Assembly: GCA_023846275.1 (NCBI GenBank)
Contig: CM043871.1
Span: forward strand, 30,906,569-30,970,568
Direction of reading: 5' to 3'
Origin: Vanilla planifolia
Lineage: Eukaryota; Streptophyta; Magnoliopsida; Asparagales; Orchidaceae
DNA: 64,000 nt
Part shown: piece by piece, positions 1 through 14,800 of the stretch
How positions within the stretch are numbered: position 1 is the stretch's first letter
Layout of the letters: each line of letters opens with the position of its first letter
Made by a program: the position numbers and the translations under genes
The notes under the pieces: generated by a model
Told to the model about the DNA's origin: nothing
Database searches by the model: none
The model's input: only the letters and a program-made list of their open reading frames with translations

Positions 1-343
1 TGTTGCACTACCTTGTCTGCTATGGGAAGATCTAAAGAACTATGAGATATCACTGGATTATGGGAGGACGCCATGTCAAACTCATCTTCTTCAGACCAGC
101 CTTTTGTATGATCTTTTGCATTAACCTTTGCCTTCCTTTTCAGTAAATTCAGCTCCCTTGCACTTAGCCTCTTAGGCCTAAAGTTAGGAGCCATGGAAGC
201 CATCAATTGCTGGATATTTTGACCAGATCTAGATTCATATCCATTAAGAGGACCATTTCCACTTGCATGGACCTTTTGAGTTAGAAGATCTTCATCCCTA
301 ATCATCTCACTAACATCCATAAATTGCTCACAAACATCTAAAC
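1..343 (-). CDS. BTAF1: BTAF1 exon 6 (partial, runs off the left edge)
   Basis: Open throughout 343 bp. It follows a GATGCAG acceptor and encodes LDVCEQFMDVSEMIRDEDLL, then a Ser/Gly/Asn-rich linker, then RLSARELNLLKRKAKVNAKD and an acidic SEEDEFD patch. The basic RPKRLSAREL block is strongly conserved in plant MOT1. The exon continues beyond base 1. Confidence 0.93.
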
Positions 344-3300
344 CTGCATCAAGTACACGGGTAACAAAAATATAAACATTTGCTCATGCAACCACTACAA
401 AAAAAAAGTCACTACCAAACAAGGATATCAAACCAAATATTAATGGGATATTCAGAAACATATGAATAGAAGCCTTTGTAGACATGATACAAGGAATTAT
501 ACAAAAATTGAAGCATTTATTCAATGTATTAAAATGACATAAAATAAAGATATATGGATTGTAACTGGATGAATAAAAAAAAATGGAAAGTTTAATTTGG
601 AAAATAAAAAATACATTATAAACTGCTAATAGCATGCTAATATGTCATGGAAAGATGGATGGAGCGCTTTCTAAAAAATATGGGGAATGAACAGTGGAAT
701 TTAAACATAGACAATTCAAAAAAACAGATAATAGATATACAGATCATCTGACATCCATATATATACATAAAAAACAAGCCAAAAACATGCTGAAATAAAA
801 GCATGGATCCCATACCCTTTCAGGAAATGCAATAGTATACAGTCATATACATAATTACATATATCCATTAAAAAAAGCATACAGGAAAAAAGAACATGGA
901 TGTTTATATAGACAAAACAATTAGTGCATCTAATGGAATGAGAAAATAAATATTATACATGTTCATGTGTAGTATAGCTACTTGTGTAACATCCTGAGAA
1001 GAAAAATAGAGAAAACAAGGAAATGAAAAATAGAGAAAACAAAACACATAAAAAATTGAAAAGCCAAATAGTTCCAAGTAACTCTCTATTTAGCAACCAT
1101 GCAATACTTCCACAGCTTGAATCCTCTAGTATATTGTATATTTGGAAATAATAGAACCTACCATCTCCTGACTAAAGAAGTGGAGGGTGCCCTTTTTGTT
1201 TCCATGCAGTCTGTTCTCACTTCACTCTACTAAAGTTCTTCTTTCCCCCTATTGATGGCGGGTGCTCCTCATTCTTCGTGTTCTTTTTCTTTCTCCCTCC
1301 CCTTTTTGAGGCCGAGCAATCTCTACTTTTAAGCTCTCATGCAGCACTTGTTTCACCCTCCCTTCTTTTCTCCCCTTGTTCCTTTCATCACCAAAGTAAG
1401 GCCCAAGCAGACCCAATAACCATTTGTTGTCATCTGATAGCATTTCTTTTAACATTGATATCTCTTCACTTGCCATGCAAGGAACATATGGTCTTGGGGT
1501 GTCTAGCATGACTTATGCTTCATTCTGAATTACTGTTGCTACTCCTACCCTAGTGACCCTGGCTAATGATGATTGTAATAGGAATTCTAAGAAACAAAAA
1601 GAGACAAAACAACACGAGTAGTTCCCCCTTGATGTCTGTGGCAACCCCTTTTTGCCCGGCCCTTCTAAGATTCGGCTTCTCTTTTTCGTTTTGAAAAATA
1701 TGTAATTTTTTTTTCATTCTTTTGAAATTTGAAACCATGTAACAGAAGTAATTATACTAAAACCATTAAGCATAACAAAAGTGAATAGAAAACCTATATA
1801 ACATCAACTATTAAAATATTTTCTTTGAAAATCAACAAAGGAAAAATTTTAAAACATTTAACATTATATTACAATCCTTTTGAATAACTAACAAGTCCAT
1901 ACTATCATTGCAATTTTTTAAAACCATCTAGATTTTTCACGAATTTTTAAAGATAGAAAAGATAAAGAATAATTTATTAAAAATCTTAATTATTATCTTA
2001 AAATCATATTTTTTGCAGCCTAATTCATTTATCCTCTCAACACGTGCTCAACCATGCAACCTCCTCTGGAAGCTTTGAGTCAACCTCTCGAAATGGGTTT
2101 TCAGCAATTTGCATGCATACAGCCAAGATAGGGATAACAAGGAAGATCCGATAGTTTTTGTAACCCAAGCATTTGCAAACTCCTCTTGATGAGCCACTTC
2201 AAGAAATGAAAGCGAGGGAAACGAGAGATCCGGTGGTCTCTGACAGCGACAGTAAGTCCAAAATTGAAATTGATGCCTTGCATGGGTATTCCAAACCCTT
2301 ACGTGTCTGTGCTTCCTCGATTCCTTGATTAGTAGAGATGGTTTCCTTAATCTAGTTGAGCCATGACATGCGAAGGGACCGTGGATGCTTGTGAGATCCA
2401 AAAACCTTCGGCAACGATAACGAGTCCCTTTGATGCAATTGGCGGGTTGAGTAAGGCGAACACAAGGAGGGGGGAAAGATACCTGAAAACAATTTCGCCA
2501 AACCTTACCCGATTGTACATTTATTGTTATGTCTGAGAAGAGGAAATAGAAAAGAAAATTTGTAGAATTATGCTATTGAAGGATAAGAAAAGAATGCTCA
2601 AGCGCTCTCGTCGTGAATTGCAGTAGTAAGAAAAGAGCAATTATTACTGACAAATTCAATTAGCAGCCTCATCTTCCTTTTAAGTCTAATACACATAGTT
2701 TTAGCGTATCTTCTAGTGTCCTGATTGTCCTTTCAGTTTGTTCATCTGTTTATAGATAAATAACTGTATTAAATTTCAATCAAGTTCCAACCTCTTGTAC
2801 TTAATTTCAAAACTATGATGTAAATTTAGAATCTCTATTGGATACCATTATCTTTGGTACTCCATATAATCTCGTTATCTAATTAATATAGAGTTGTAAC
2901 AATTTCTCTATTGTATAATTTGTTTTAATTGGTAAGAAATATGTATCATTCATTAATCTGTCAACTATTAATCATATGACATCCTTTCCTTAGTTGGTTC
3001 TAGGTAATCTAATTAAAAAATATATAGAAACTCCTACCCATCTTCACATTGGTGTTGGAAAAAGTTATAAGACTCCACGACATATTTGATGCTCTCTTGA
3101 TTGTTGATAGATTAGGCATTTAATTACAATTTTCTATATATCATTTTTCATTTATGACCACCAAAATTTTCCTTTCATATCCTGGTATATTTTTGTCATA
3201 TAAGGATGCATTGAGTATCTCATTAAAAAATTTCACATATACTAGGCAATACAATGAACCTAATCTAAGAAGTCATAGCACAAAATCCTTAAAAACATTT

Positions 3301-5797
3301 GCCTTCACTACCAAATCTCTAAGATTTTTTTCATCCCTTTCATCTACTCCTTATGTGAAAACCCTAATCCTGATAAACATTTGCTTCATGGCATTCCTTG
3401 AGCTTACACTTCATTTCCTTCCCAATTCAACACACAAGTCACTTGCTAATATTAAAAAAAAAAGATTTTTATTATCATTTATTAAGAATTCATTTAGTGC
3501 AACTATTACAATTTAAGAATTGCTAAGAAATACTTTTAAAAGGTTACTAAGAAGAATGTTTCTCAAAGTCATTCACAAGCATTTCTTCATAGAAATTGCT
3601 TAACTAAACTTTTGCAGCTAAAATGAAAAAGAAGACTGTGGCAAGAAGGCCAAATTTACAATAAAATTTTTAAAATTCATTTGATTCTTTTAAGAGGTGA
3701 TTTAAGAATTTGTTAGCAAAACAAATTTATAAAAGCAAAACCAAACGATCCTCAAGTAAACTAAGCTTCTAATTGATAACATTCAAGTTCCAATTTTATT
3801 AAGAAAATTTTTCATGAATAATTTAAACACATTTCCTTAGATGTACCATCATATTAGATAAATCCCTATGATCTAAATGATAGACAAAATAGTCAAGTTG
3901 CACAAAGGTAGCCAATAGGTCTTTGTGCAAATTGTATACCACAAATATAGTAAAATTTTACAAATGCTCTTTCTAAAAAGTTGCAACAAAGTCCTTCAAT
4001 TTAGCATAAAACTATGTCTTCTAACAATTCCATCAACCCCTTTATCAACGAGTTATGCACGATTAGAAACAATTACCCTTGATGCAAAAATGCATATCTT
4101 CCCTTCATGTACAAACAATGCATCCATAGACAAGGGTAATTTTGAAATTTGAAGTTTTGAAGGGAACTCAAACTTGTCCTTTAGGATGTATAACACAGTG
4201 ATGCATGAAGGGAAGGCAGGCATTTCACAACTAAAGCCTTAGTCACCAATCACGTTGAAAAGCTGCCATTGTATCTAGTTGCAAATGATATAAATCTAGT
4301 AGTCGAAGTTACAATTTTCACAATAAAGGTAGGGTGTTCCAATTTTTCATGAGTTTTGATAGTTTCATGATAGAAAATAGCCTACTTACAACTTTCTATA
4401 TGTTGATTTTTTAAACCAAAAGAATCTCTATATACAAGAATAGGCAAACAATAAAGGCATGCATAAAATATACCCACTTTCATACGAGAAGTGGATTTTT
4501 GGAGGATAGAGAGGGGAGTGTTTGACATATGTAAGGACATCCACAATAAGTACTGTTGAATTTGAATGTAGTATACAACAAAAAACATACATAAAAAATT
4601 TTGCATTCTTGAATCTCAAGTTGAAATAGATGGGAAACCCAATTCAACTACAAGGAAGAAAAACATTCAAGAAGTGAAGCATTGAATAAAAACTACCATA
4701 TAAGAAGATAAATATCTGTAACCTCTAGTCCTAAAAAAATTTAATAAATATGACATCATACTGTCATGAGAAAAACACCACCCACCACATTAAACAAAAA
4801 GTATTGCAAAATGATGTTAACCAAAACAAGACAATTCACATACTAACCACAGGAAAAAGAATATGCACAAAAGCTTACCAAGACGACGGCGAAGACTTTG
4901 CTTCTGACGGGCCAATCTCTCTGCTGGAGCCTTATTGCTATCGTTTGAAACATCATATTCCTAAAAAATGTTTTAACAAACAACAACATTAGATTTGCAA
5001 CTGCTGTCCACAGAGAAAAATGGAACCTTTCTACAGCTGCTTTTGCAAAGACACCAAACTGTTATAGATACACGTTAAAAAAGATGCACTAGATCAAGCA
5101 GCAACAAGGTTGATGGACAAGGAGCACATTTAAATCAGCCACAACGATTCAGTAAATATATAAATATGCTTATATTTCATCTAGCAAATATGAAATTTCA
5201 TGGCACTATCTGGTCAAATATTAACTGAAGATTGGAACGTGGAGGCAAATAATACATCCAGATTTGTGTGGATCAGCCTGGCTTAAAGATCAATAAAATC
5301 TGAGCCTCTCCCTCTTTAAAAATAAAAAAATATAAAAAAAATAAAAAAAACTTAACTTTCAAGTTGGATCCCTAATATGAATAACTTCAATGCAATTAAA
5401 GCTTATTGCAAGAATTATTGTCAGAGTTGATTACTAGTTTTACAAAAAACTGAAGGTTTGTCAAATCTACTTAGATTATAATACCATATTCATAAACTGC
5501 TTTGTGATTTAAAAGTTAATTTCAAAATGATCTCCATAATTCTTTGGGAATCCTAATCTATGGTAGAAAAAAAGCCATCTCCTCATCATATACAACCAAC
5601 AAATGCCCAAATCCAGCACAAACACACAAGTTGAAATGAAAAGATTGTCCAATTAAACAAATAGCTCAACCGTTATAATCATCAAACATCATAAAAAGAT
5701 TGATGGTTTTGCCATGGCGTTATTTGGAGGATTTGAGACTTGGCATCTCAAATAAACCAAAGCCAAAGAGCTCAATCTTGCCAAAAAGTGATAAGAG

Positions 5798-5835
<38 letters not shown>

Positions 5836-8800
5836 AGTACCCCAATGCTGCTCCCTAGCTTCCACAATGGATTTTCAGTCTTCCACTTACCTTCACCTAC
5901 CTCTATTCCATGTACACTCTCCAAATCATGAAGGTCATCATTCTTAAAATTTCAATTTTACCCTTATGAACATTTTTAATGCCAACAGTAGGCAATATAG
6001 CAAGCAGACAGAAATGTCTGAGGCAAAGAGCCAATGAAGACAACAATGATGAAAAAAGAACAAGTTAATACTATAAGAAGCACAATCAGATTATGCTGAC
6101 ATTGACATGACACAATATGTGCAGCAATCATAGCATCAAGATACATTAATGAAAGTGCCTACCTGAGTCCCCACAAACCATATCAAATTGGATGGATTTG
6201 CAATACAAATGCCTCTTCTGATCACTAGCACAACAAGGAAGATGAGATATTGCTTCAAGTTCAAGAACAAGATGGTGATGAATTATAGAAGCTAAGGTCT
6301 CAACGTCTGCCTTAAAAATCCAACACAATGATAAGCCACCCCAATGGCATTTATTCAAGTCAAATAAAAATTTCATGGGTATCTTTAAAGATGATGTTCC
6401 GAAATGGTTTTGATGACTACAAGAAAGCTCCTATAGATTCATAGATTTTCCAATGGCCTTACTCTCAAAGTTTGCTTACCTTGAGCACATTGAAGTAGTT
6501 CGGAATCAACATGTTCAGTGTAATAGAATATTTTTAGCACTATAACAATGCTATGCTCAAAGTTTCCCAAAGCACAACTTGTAGTTATGACAGTTGCCCT
6601 CATCAAGGGACTTGAATCATCAAATTTCAATAAATCCCTTGCAATGTATCATCTGAAATACTGAAAGATACTTGAGTAGGCACGGAGATGCATTAACTCC
6701 AAAGATGACTAGGATGAAGGAAGACATAACCCAAAAAAGAAACGACGAGCCACAAACAGATAACTGGCCTGTGTTTTCCAGTTGCAAAGACAAAAAGCAA
6801 TGAGACTGCCAAGAGAAACTTAACCAAGGAAGACAGTGCTCCACTCACTGGACCCCAAGTCAAAATTCTAGTTATAAACAAGGTAAAAGGACTACTATCC
6901 AGTTTCTGAGCCAACAAGAACTCTTGCCAACCTAACAAATCACATATTGTATTAAACATATCATGAGAACCACAACAATGAAGCGAAGGAGTGTCAACAA
7001 TTAAAGTGCTTGAACGAGAACCTTTTGAAGTCTACAAGAAATATGAAAACAAAACATTCAAGAAAATCTGATAAAGCAAATTTGAGTTCCCTGGCTCCAA
7101 GGACCAAGAAGTCATCATACTGAGAAATTACTAGAGAATATGTTATGTTAAATAACAAAAGATACCCAAGAAACGGTCAACTTTGAAATAAAGTCATCTT
7201 AGCATTACTAGATACTAGTAGTGTTGTGATGACAATTAAAAGAATTTAATAGGTACATGGTATGAATTAAGCCAACCAAATGAACTTCACACATTCAGTG
7301 AAAAAATAATAATCTTTGACTATTGTGTCACTATAACAGATAGGATTTTCCATATAAATAGAATTCTACCTTCTTTCTCACTTAGAGATGGTTATAGGTA
7401 CGGATTTCCTATATAAACAACTATTTGCATTTATGGTAATCCACAATCAAGTTTTGTTTATTACCTCATGCAAACACCTTATGATTTTACAATTAGAATC
7501 TTACAATTCTATACAAAAACGTGGTGATAATAAAAGGATTTCTAACATTAATAATTCAATTAATGAGATAGAATTATTAAGAAAAATATGTAGGAATTTT
7601 ATAAAACAAACATTTTTTAAAAATCCTCTAAAAATTTGGGAAACAATCAGGCTTATACTGAAACTATCCTAATTAATTCAAAGAAACTTACTAAAATAAA
7701 ACCTAAGAAGTACACTTTGGAGGATAAAAGGAAATTCCAAGATCAGATGCAAAAACTTCTATTAATGAAATTAGTAGAGCCTAATTAGAGCTCACATTCT
7801 TCACCAGCATTTATTATCAAAAAACATGCTGAGTTGGCTAGAAGAAAGGCTAGAATTGATATTAACTATAAAAAATTAAATGACAATACCAAGTTCGACA
7901 GATATTTTCTACCAAACAAAAAAGTATTAATTAATAGTATTCAAGAAACCAAATATTTTACAAATTTGACTGTAAATAAAGCTTGCAGCAGATTAAAGTG
8001 TATGAAAACTCTAAGGAATTAACGGCATTTAGTTGTCCGCAATGACATTTTCAATAGCTTATCATGCCATTTGAATTAAAAAATGCCTCCCAAATATTCT
8101 AAAGGCGTATGGACGATATATTTAAAATATAGAACAAGTTTATCATAATAAAAATAGATGAAATCCTTATCTATAGTAAGACCATTACTAAACACGTAAA
8201 ACACTTCGCTGTAGTTTTGCAAATAAGTTTTTAAACACGAGATTGTTTTATCTGAGAGAAAAAACTTCTTTGAACAAGAAATTGAATTCTTACACTTAAA
8301 AATCAAAATAGATAGAATTCAATTACAAGAACATATCTTGAAAATTATATGTGAAAGAAGTAAATTTGAAAAGAAAAAATGCAAATATTTTTTGGTTGTC
8401 TAAATTATATTGAATCTTTTATTAAAGATTTAGCAATATTAAGAATACCTTTTTAGCAAAAACTTAAAAAAAATAGTTATTCTTGAAATAAAAAAGATAA
8501 AAAATATTTTGAATTTATTAAGTCAAAGGTGAAAGAATTACTATCTTTATCTTTGTATACAAAAAATGATTATTTAATCATTGAGATAAATGCCTCAAAA
8601 TATGAATGGGGAACAATCCTCAAAGCAAAAAGAAAAGAAAAATTCTTTAAGTTTACCTTTAATACTTACAAAAATTTTAAAAAGAATTATCATATTAATG
8701 AAAAATAGCTTTTGGCTATTAAAAGTTCTATAAAAAAATTTGAAATTTATCTTAACCACAAATTTCTTAGAACAAATAATAAGTGACAATATCCTTTATT

Positions 8801-11800
8801 AAGGGAACCATTAAAGACAACCTATTTAATAAAAGATTAACCAAATAGTAAACATGATTTTCTGCTTACAAATTTGACATTGAGTATATCTCAGATAAAA
8901 AAAATGTTTTAGTTAATGAATTATCTCATACAGGATACAATGTCTAACAAAACAATATGGAGAGAAAAACTTCTCTACTCCAAAAAAAATTTCCCTTACA
9001 GAATTACAAACCGATGATGATGCGGAATAAAAAACAATTCCTATTAAAGAGTTATTAACCGATGACAGTACTCTGTCAATAGATAGAAATTTCCTTCAAG
9101 ACGTAAGCGAGGATGTAACACATGCAGAACTTAGCAAGATAAAATCAGACTCAAAGTTTTGCATCGATTTGCAATAGTTCTTAAGCTTTGTTCTTGGGTC
9201 CAATTTTCATTTTCTTCCATTCTGGTAGGAAGATCGTGGAACATGTCCCCCTAAATACAAAGTTTATTGGTCTGATGTTCTCTTCTAGTTGTGTTTGGAA
9301 CATTATTTTGTAAATATTCTAGTGTTGCATTCTATCTACCTATTTCTTGACTATGTCAAATATTTCTGTCGACTGATATTTAATATTCTCACCTCCTTCT
9401 GATGGGTAGATGAGTCGCATCATTCTTTCGTTATAAAGACTCCAAAACAATGTGAGGTATGCTTGTTCATATAAGTATGCCACATATTTACTGTTTGCTT
9501 TATGAAAAGCAATACTTTTGGAAGATTTTAATTTGCCTTCTTTAATTAAGGGGTCCCTACTTGGCCCACTGCTCCCATGGTAGCATCAGGATAATTAATT
9601 TTTCATTTGGTCAATTGGTTGGCTTTTCTTGACTATTACTCCATTAATTGTTTACTTTTTAGCAAAGTGACAATTGTTAACAGACTTGATGGATATGGTA
9701 ATTCTGTTTGAATTATCTCAAATTTTTGGCAAATTGGAAGCCATCAACGGATTTGTTATTTCTTCCTGAGCCATTTGCTTAACAAAAATTTTTTCTTTCC
9801 CCAGAAAGAAACACCCGTTCATCCTCAGAGAACTTTCTCCAAGTAATTTTTCCACCAATTGCAGGAAAAACTGTAACTCTTTTGACAACTCATCGATTAT
9901 CATATTGATTTCTTGAAGGACATCCTTCTATTGACAGTGTATTGTCATCGATTAATAATTCCTTGTTAAGAATTGCTGTTGATAGCGCACCATCATCAGC
10001 TTGTAATTCCACAACGCAAAATCTTTTGAAGTAGAGAATTTTTTCCCTTTCCATATTGCTCTCACCAGACATTGGATCATGCACAAGATAATTAATCAAC
10101 TAAAACATTATTTTTACCTACGATGTGTTTTAATGTCAAATTCATAAACAGAAAATCATATCTGCCATCTGATTAAGCTTTTATTAAGATGTCTCTAATG
10201 GTTCCCCTAATAAAAGATATCATCACTTTATTATCTATTCTAACAAGAAATTTGACCTTAAAATAAATTTTCAAATTTTTTTATGAAATTTTTAATAACC
10301 AAAAACTAATTTTCATTAATATGATAATTCTTTTCAAACTTTTTATAAGTAACAGAGGTATACTTACAAAGCTCTTCTGTTTTTCTTTTTGCTTTGAGGA
10401 CTGCTCCCCACGCATATTCTAAGTCATCTGTCTCAATGATTAAATAATCATTTTCTGTAGGCAAAAATTAAGATGATAATTCTTTTACCTTCAACTTAAT
10501 AGAGTCCAAATGTTCTTTATCTTTTTAATCTAAAGAATAAATAATATTTTTTAAGTTTTTGTTGAACATGTATCCTTAATATTGCTAAATTTTTAATAAA
10601 AGATTTGACATAATTTAGACAACCAAGAAATCTTAGTACTTTTTTTGTCTTCAATTTTACTTCATTCATATGTCTTTTTGAAGATATGTTCTTATAATTG
10701 AATTCTATCGATTTTGATTTTAAAACCTAAGAATTCAATTTTCTGCTCTAAGAAGATGCTTTTTCTCTCAAATAAAACAATCTTGCCTATAATAGCCATT
10801 TGCAAAAATAAAGTCAAGTGCTTTATGTGTTCAGTAATGATCTTGCAAAAGATGAGAAGGTCATCTACGTATATTATAACGAACTTGTTATATATTTTAA
10901 ATATATTGTCAATATGCCTTTGAAATATTTGGGGGATACTTTTTAATCCAAATGGCATAACGAGAATTAGAATGTCTTTGTGGACAACTAAATGCTATTA
11001 ATTCCTTAAAATTTTCATACATTTTAATTTGCCAAAAACCAAACTTAACAATCAAACCTATTAAAATATTTGGCCTCTTGAATACTATTAAATAATACTT
11101 GTTTGAAAGAAAGTATTTGTCGAATTTGGTGGTCATTTAATTTTTTATAGTTAATGGCCATTATGGCCTTTCCTCTCACCAACTTAACATACTTCCTGAC
11201 AATAAATACTAGTGAAGAGTGAGAGCTCTAACTAAGCTCTATTAATTTCATTTATAAAAGTTCTTGGATCTGATTTTGAATCTTCTTTTTACCCTCCAAA
11301 GTGTACTTCATAGGTTTTACCCTAATACATTTCTTTGAATCAATCAAGATAATCTCAAGCATAAGCCTGATCTTTTTCCCACATGAGGATCATTCATCAC
11401 TTGCTTTGTATATTTCTATGATCGGGTCCATCATGCTTCTGAATAAGTAGGCAAAAAATTTCTTCACCGAACTCTTAGCAAAGCACATCTCAACTACTTC
11501 ACAGATTATTGGGAATTTTCAAAATAGTTTTTCACAAGCGTAACAATTAGGTTTCTCATGCAAACACAATATGGAAAATATCACGAATTGTCCCCTCATT
11601 GAACTCGTGGACGAGTACTCCACTCCGCAGGACGCTCTCCTCCTCAACTTATCAAAGATGCTTTCATAATATTTTCCACAGAGTTAACAAGACAAGTTGA
11701 TCACAAAAGTTTTCAAGAACAAGAGAAGAATTTCACACAAACATAATATTATCACCAAAAGATATGAAAAAAAATGTATACAAGAGGCTTCCAAAACTTG

Positions 11801-14800
11801 CATAACTATATCCTTACACATGTTCCCTAAAGGGACTGAGTACTCACACATGACCATGATCACGAGAATACTTAGTTTAGAGGTCTCTAGAAGTTGATGA
11901 TCCCTTTTGCCTTTGTTCTCCTTTTATAATGCCTAGATAGCTTCTTTCAAGAGCATATGTCATCATGGATGACATTTTCTATTTCAATTATTTGTCTTTT
12001 GTGACGTCATGGCTTAAGCCAACTTCTTAATTGTTCTACTGACAATGTTGACATTTGTGCATCAATTTGTTGCAATCGCTCTCTGACAAAATTTTTTATG
12101 AGTTTTATCTATCATTTTAATTTTACCATGAGCAATTAATCATTTGAATTTTGTTATTATTGCTTTATGGTAATTTTTTGTGGGATGTAGGCTGGTAGCT
12201 ATCATTATCCCAAATTCATCCGCTCTGTAGACCCATAATTTTGTTCTTGGGTCTAGTTTTAATTTTCTTCCATTTTGGCATGAAGATTATGGAACATATC
12301 CCCCCATAAATACAAAGTTTATTGGTCTGATGTTCTCTTCTGGTGGTGTTTGGAACATTTTTATGTAGATACTCCAACGTTACATTATATCTGCCCATTT
12401 CCTAACTATGTCGAATATTATGTCGACAGATATTTAACATTCTAACATCTTTTTGATTAGTAGATGAATCATATCATTCCTTCGTATAAAGACTTCATAC
12501 CAATGTGGGGTCTGCTTGTTCATATATGTATGCCACATTTATTGTTTGCTTTATGAAAAGCAATATTTTTGGAAGACTTTGATCCGCCTTCTTTTAATAG
12601 AGGTCCCACCGTCAGGATAATTAATTTTTCTTTTGGCCAAACGGCTCGCTTTTCTTGCCTTTTATTCCTTTCATTGTTATTAGGAAGTACGAGGTAATCC
12701 CAGTCACTTTTTAACAAAGTAACAATTGTTAATAGACTTGATGGATCTGGTAACGCTGCTTGAGTTACCTCAATTTTTTGGCAAATTAGCAACCATCAAC
12801 GGATTTGTTGTTATTTCTTCCTGAGCCATTTGCTAAACAGAAATTTTATCTTTCCCTAGAGATAAATGCTTGTTTGTCCTCAGAGAATTTTCTCCAAGTA
12901 ATTTTTATCATAATTACAGGAAAAACTGAGTCTTCTAACGACCTATCGAGCCGTATTGATTTCTTGAAGGATACCCTTCCACTGACAACATACTACCATC
13001 AGTTAATAATTCCTTGGTATGAATTGCTTTGATATCACACAATCACTGACTTGAAATTCCGGAAGGAAAATTTTTTCGGAGTATAGAAGTTTTTCTTTCC
13101 ATATTGCTCTCGTTAGACATTGGATCCTACATGAGATAATTCAACTAAAGCATTACTTTTATCTAAGATGTGCTTAATGTCAAAATTCGTAAACAAAAAA
13201 TTATATCAACTATCTGATTAATCTTATATTCGATAGGTTGTCTTTAATAGTTCCGTTAATAAAGGATATCGCCACCTAGTTATCTGTTCTAACAAGAAAT
13301 TTGCGATTAAGATAAATCTTAAATTTCTTTATGAAATTGTTAATAGCCAAAAAGTAATTTTCATTAATATGATAATTCTTTTCTAAATTTTTAAAAGTAC
13401 CAAAAGATAAACTCGTAGAACTCTTTTTTTTTTTCTTTTTGCTTCGAGGACTGCTTCCTACATATATTCTGAGACATGAATTTCAATGATTAAATAATTA
13501 TTTTCTGTAGGCAAAGATAAAGATACAATACTTTCATCTTCAACTTAATAAATTCTAAATGTTCATCTTTTTCATCCCAATAATAAATAATATTCTTTTG
13601 AAGTTTTTGCTTAACAAGTATTCTTAATATTGCTAATTAATAAAAGATTCAACATAATTTAAACAAATAAGAAATCTTTGCATTTTTTTTGTCTTCAATT
13701 TTACTTCGTTCACATATCTTTTTCAATATATTATTGTAATTGAATTCTACCCATTTTGATTTTTGAGCCTAAGAATTTAATTTATTGTGCTAAAAAATGC
13801 TTTTTCTCTCGGATAAAACAATCCCATGTTTAAGAGCCACTTGCAAAAATAAAGCCAAGTATTTTACGTGTTCGATAATGGTCTTGCTAAAGATCAGGAT
13901 GTCATCTGTGTATATTATGACAAACTTGTTATATATTTTAAATATATCGTCAATAAGTCTTTCGAAAATTTAGGGGGCATTTTTTAAACCGAATGGCATG
14001 ACAAGCTATTGGAAATGTCCTTAGAAACAACTAAAGGTCGTTAATTCTTTAGAATTTTCATACATTTTAATCTATCAAAAGCTTGACTAATAATCAAACT
14101 TACTAAAATATTTGACTTCTTGAATACTATTAATTAATACTTTCTTATTTGGTAGAAAGTATCAGATTAATTTTGTTTAATTTTTTATAGTTAATGACCA
14201 TTCTAGCCTTTCCTCTAACCAACTTAGTATGCCTCCTGAGAATAAATCTTGGTATAAAGTATGGGCTCTTATTAGGCTTTATTAATTTTATTCTTAGAAG
14301 TTCTTGGATCTGATCTTGAAGCTCCTTTTTATCCTCCATAATATACTTCATCAGTTTTACGTTAATAAGTTTTTTTTAATCAATTAAGATAATTTTAACA
14401 TAAGCCTGATCTTTTTCCCAATTTTTTTGAGGATTTTCAGAAAATGTTTGTTTTATGAAATTGCTACATCTTTGTCTTAATAATTCTATCTCATTAATTG
14501 AATTATTAATGGTACAAATTCTATTATTATCACCTCGTTTTAGCATAGAATCGTAAGATTCCAATTGTAAAACCATAAGGTCTTTACATGAGGTAATAAA
14601 AAAAAATTAATTGTAGATTACCATAAATAAAAATAATTCTTTATAGTCCTAATGCTAGCATTAATTGTTTGCAATGGAATCCTTCATTTTTTAACCCATT
14701 CAATATGTGCAATTTCTTTTCCATCAATAAACCTTCAATTTGCACTTGAATTCTTTTTGTATCTGTTTGTTTAGTTAATTAAATAGCTTTTTTCATAGCT

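Larger units (their letters stand above)
7180..9165 (+). mobile_element. Endogenous caulimovirid copy A (plus strand, decayed)
   Basis: A fragment of an endogenous plant pararetrovirus covering aspartic protease, reverse transcriptase, RNase H and the start of the downstream frame, in that order. Protease: LLDTSS motif, with the Asp-Thr-Ser codons at 7,211-7,219. RT: INYKKLND at about 7,860. RNase H: EINASKYEWG at about 8,584 with a YHINEK-type stretch after it. The frame is broken repeatedly by stops and shifts. It lacks movement and coat regions upstream. It lies head-on to copy B, so A and B form an inverted pair with the junction at about 9,165-9,185. Non-functional relic. Confidence 0.85.
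9180..11400 (-). mobile_element. Endogenous caulimovirid copy B (minus strand, decayed)
   Basis: Read from high to low coordinates: a short RT linker near 11,390, RT (about 11,340-10,690), RNase H (about 10,450-10,300), then a downstream frame ending near 9,190. It is collinear with copy C, as a direct repeat offset by about 3.05 kb (9,190-11,390 matches 12,240-14,440). RT is the best preserved of the three, with MPFGLKSIPQIFQRHIDNIF encoded near 10,958-10,900. Upstream, the viral leader and promoter (11,400-12,010) join directly to the RT linker, so movement, coat and protease regions are missing. Non-functional relic. Confidence 0.85.

Noticed and set aside
1249-1511. Overlapping ORFs on both strands as a possible gene
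   Set aside because: Opposite-strand frames cover the same bases, with no known domain and no splice connection to BTAF1. Mentioned only within the intron 5 entry.
3154-3516. 120-codon plus-strand ORF in BTAF1 intron 5
   Set aside because: Low-complexity translation (Ser/Thr/Phe/Lys), no start context or domain, inside an intron. A chance frame in AT-rich DNA.
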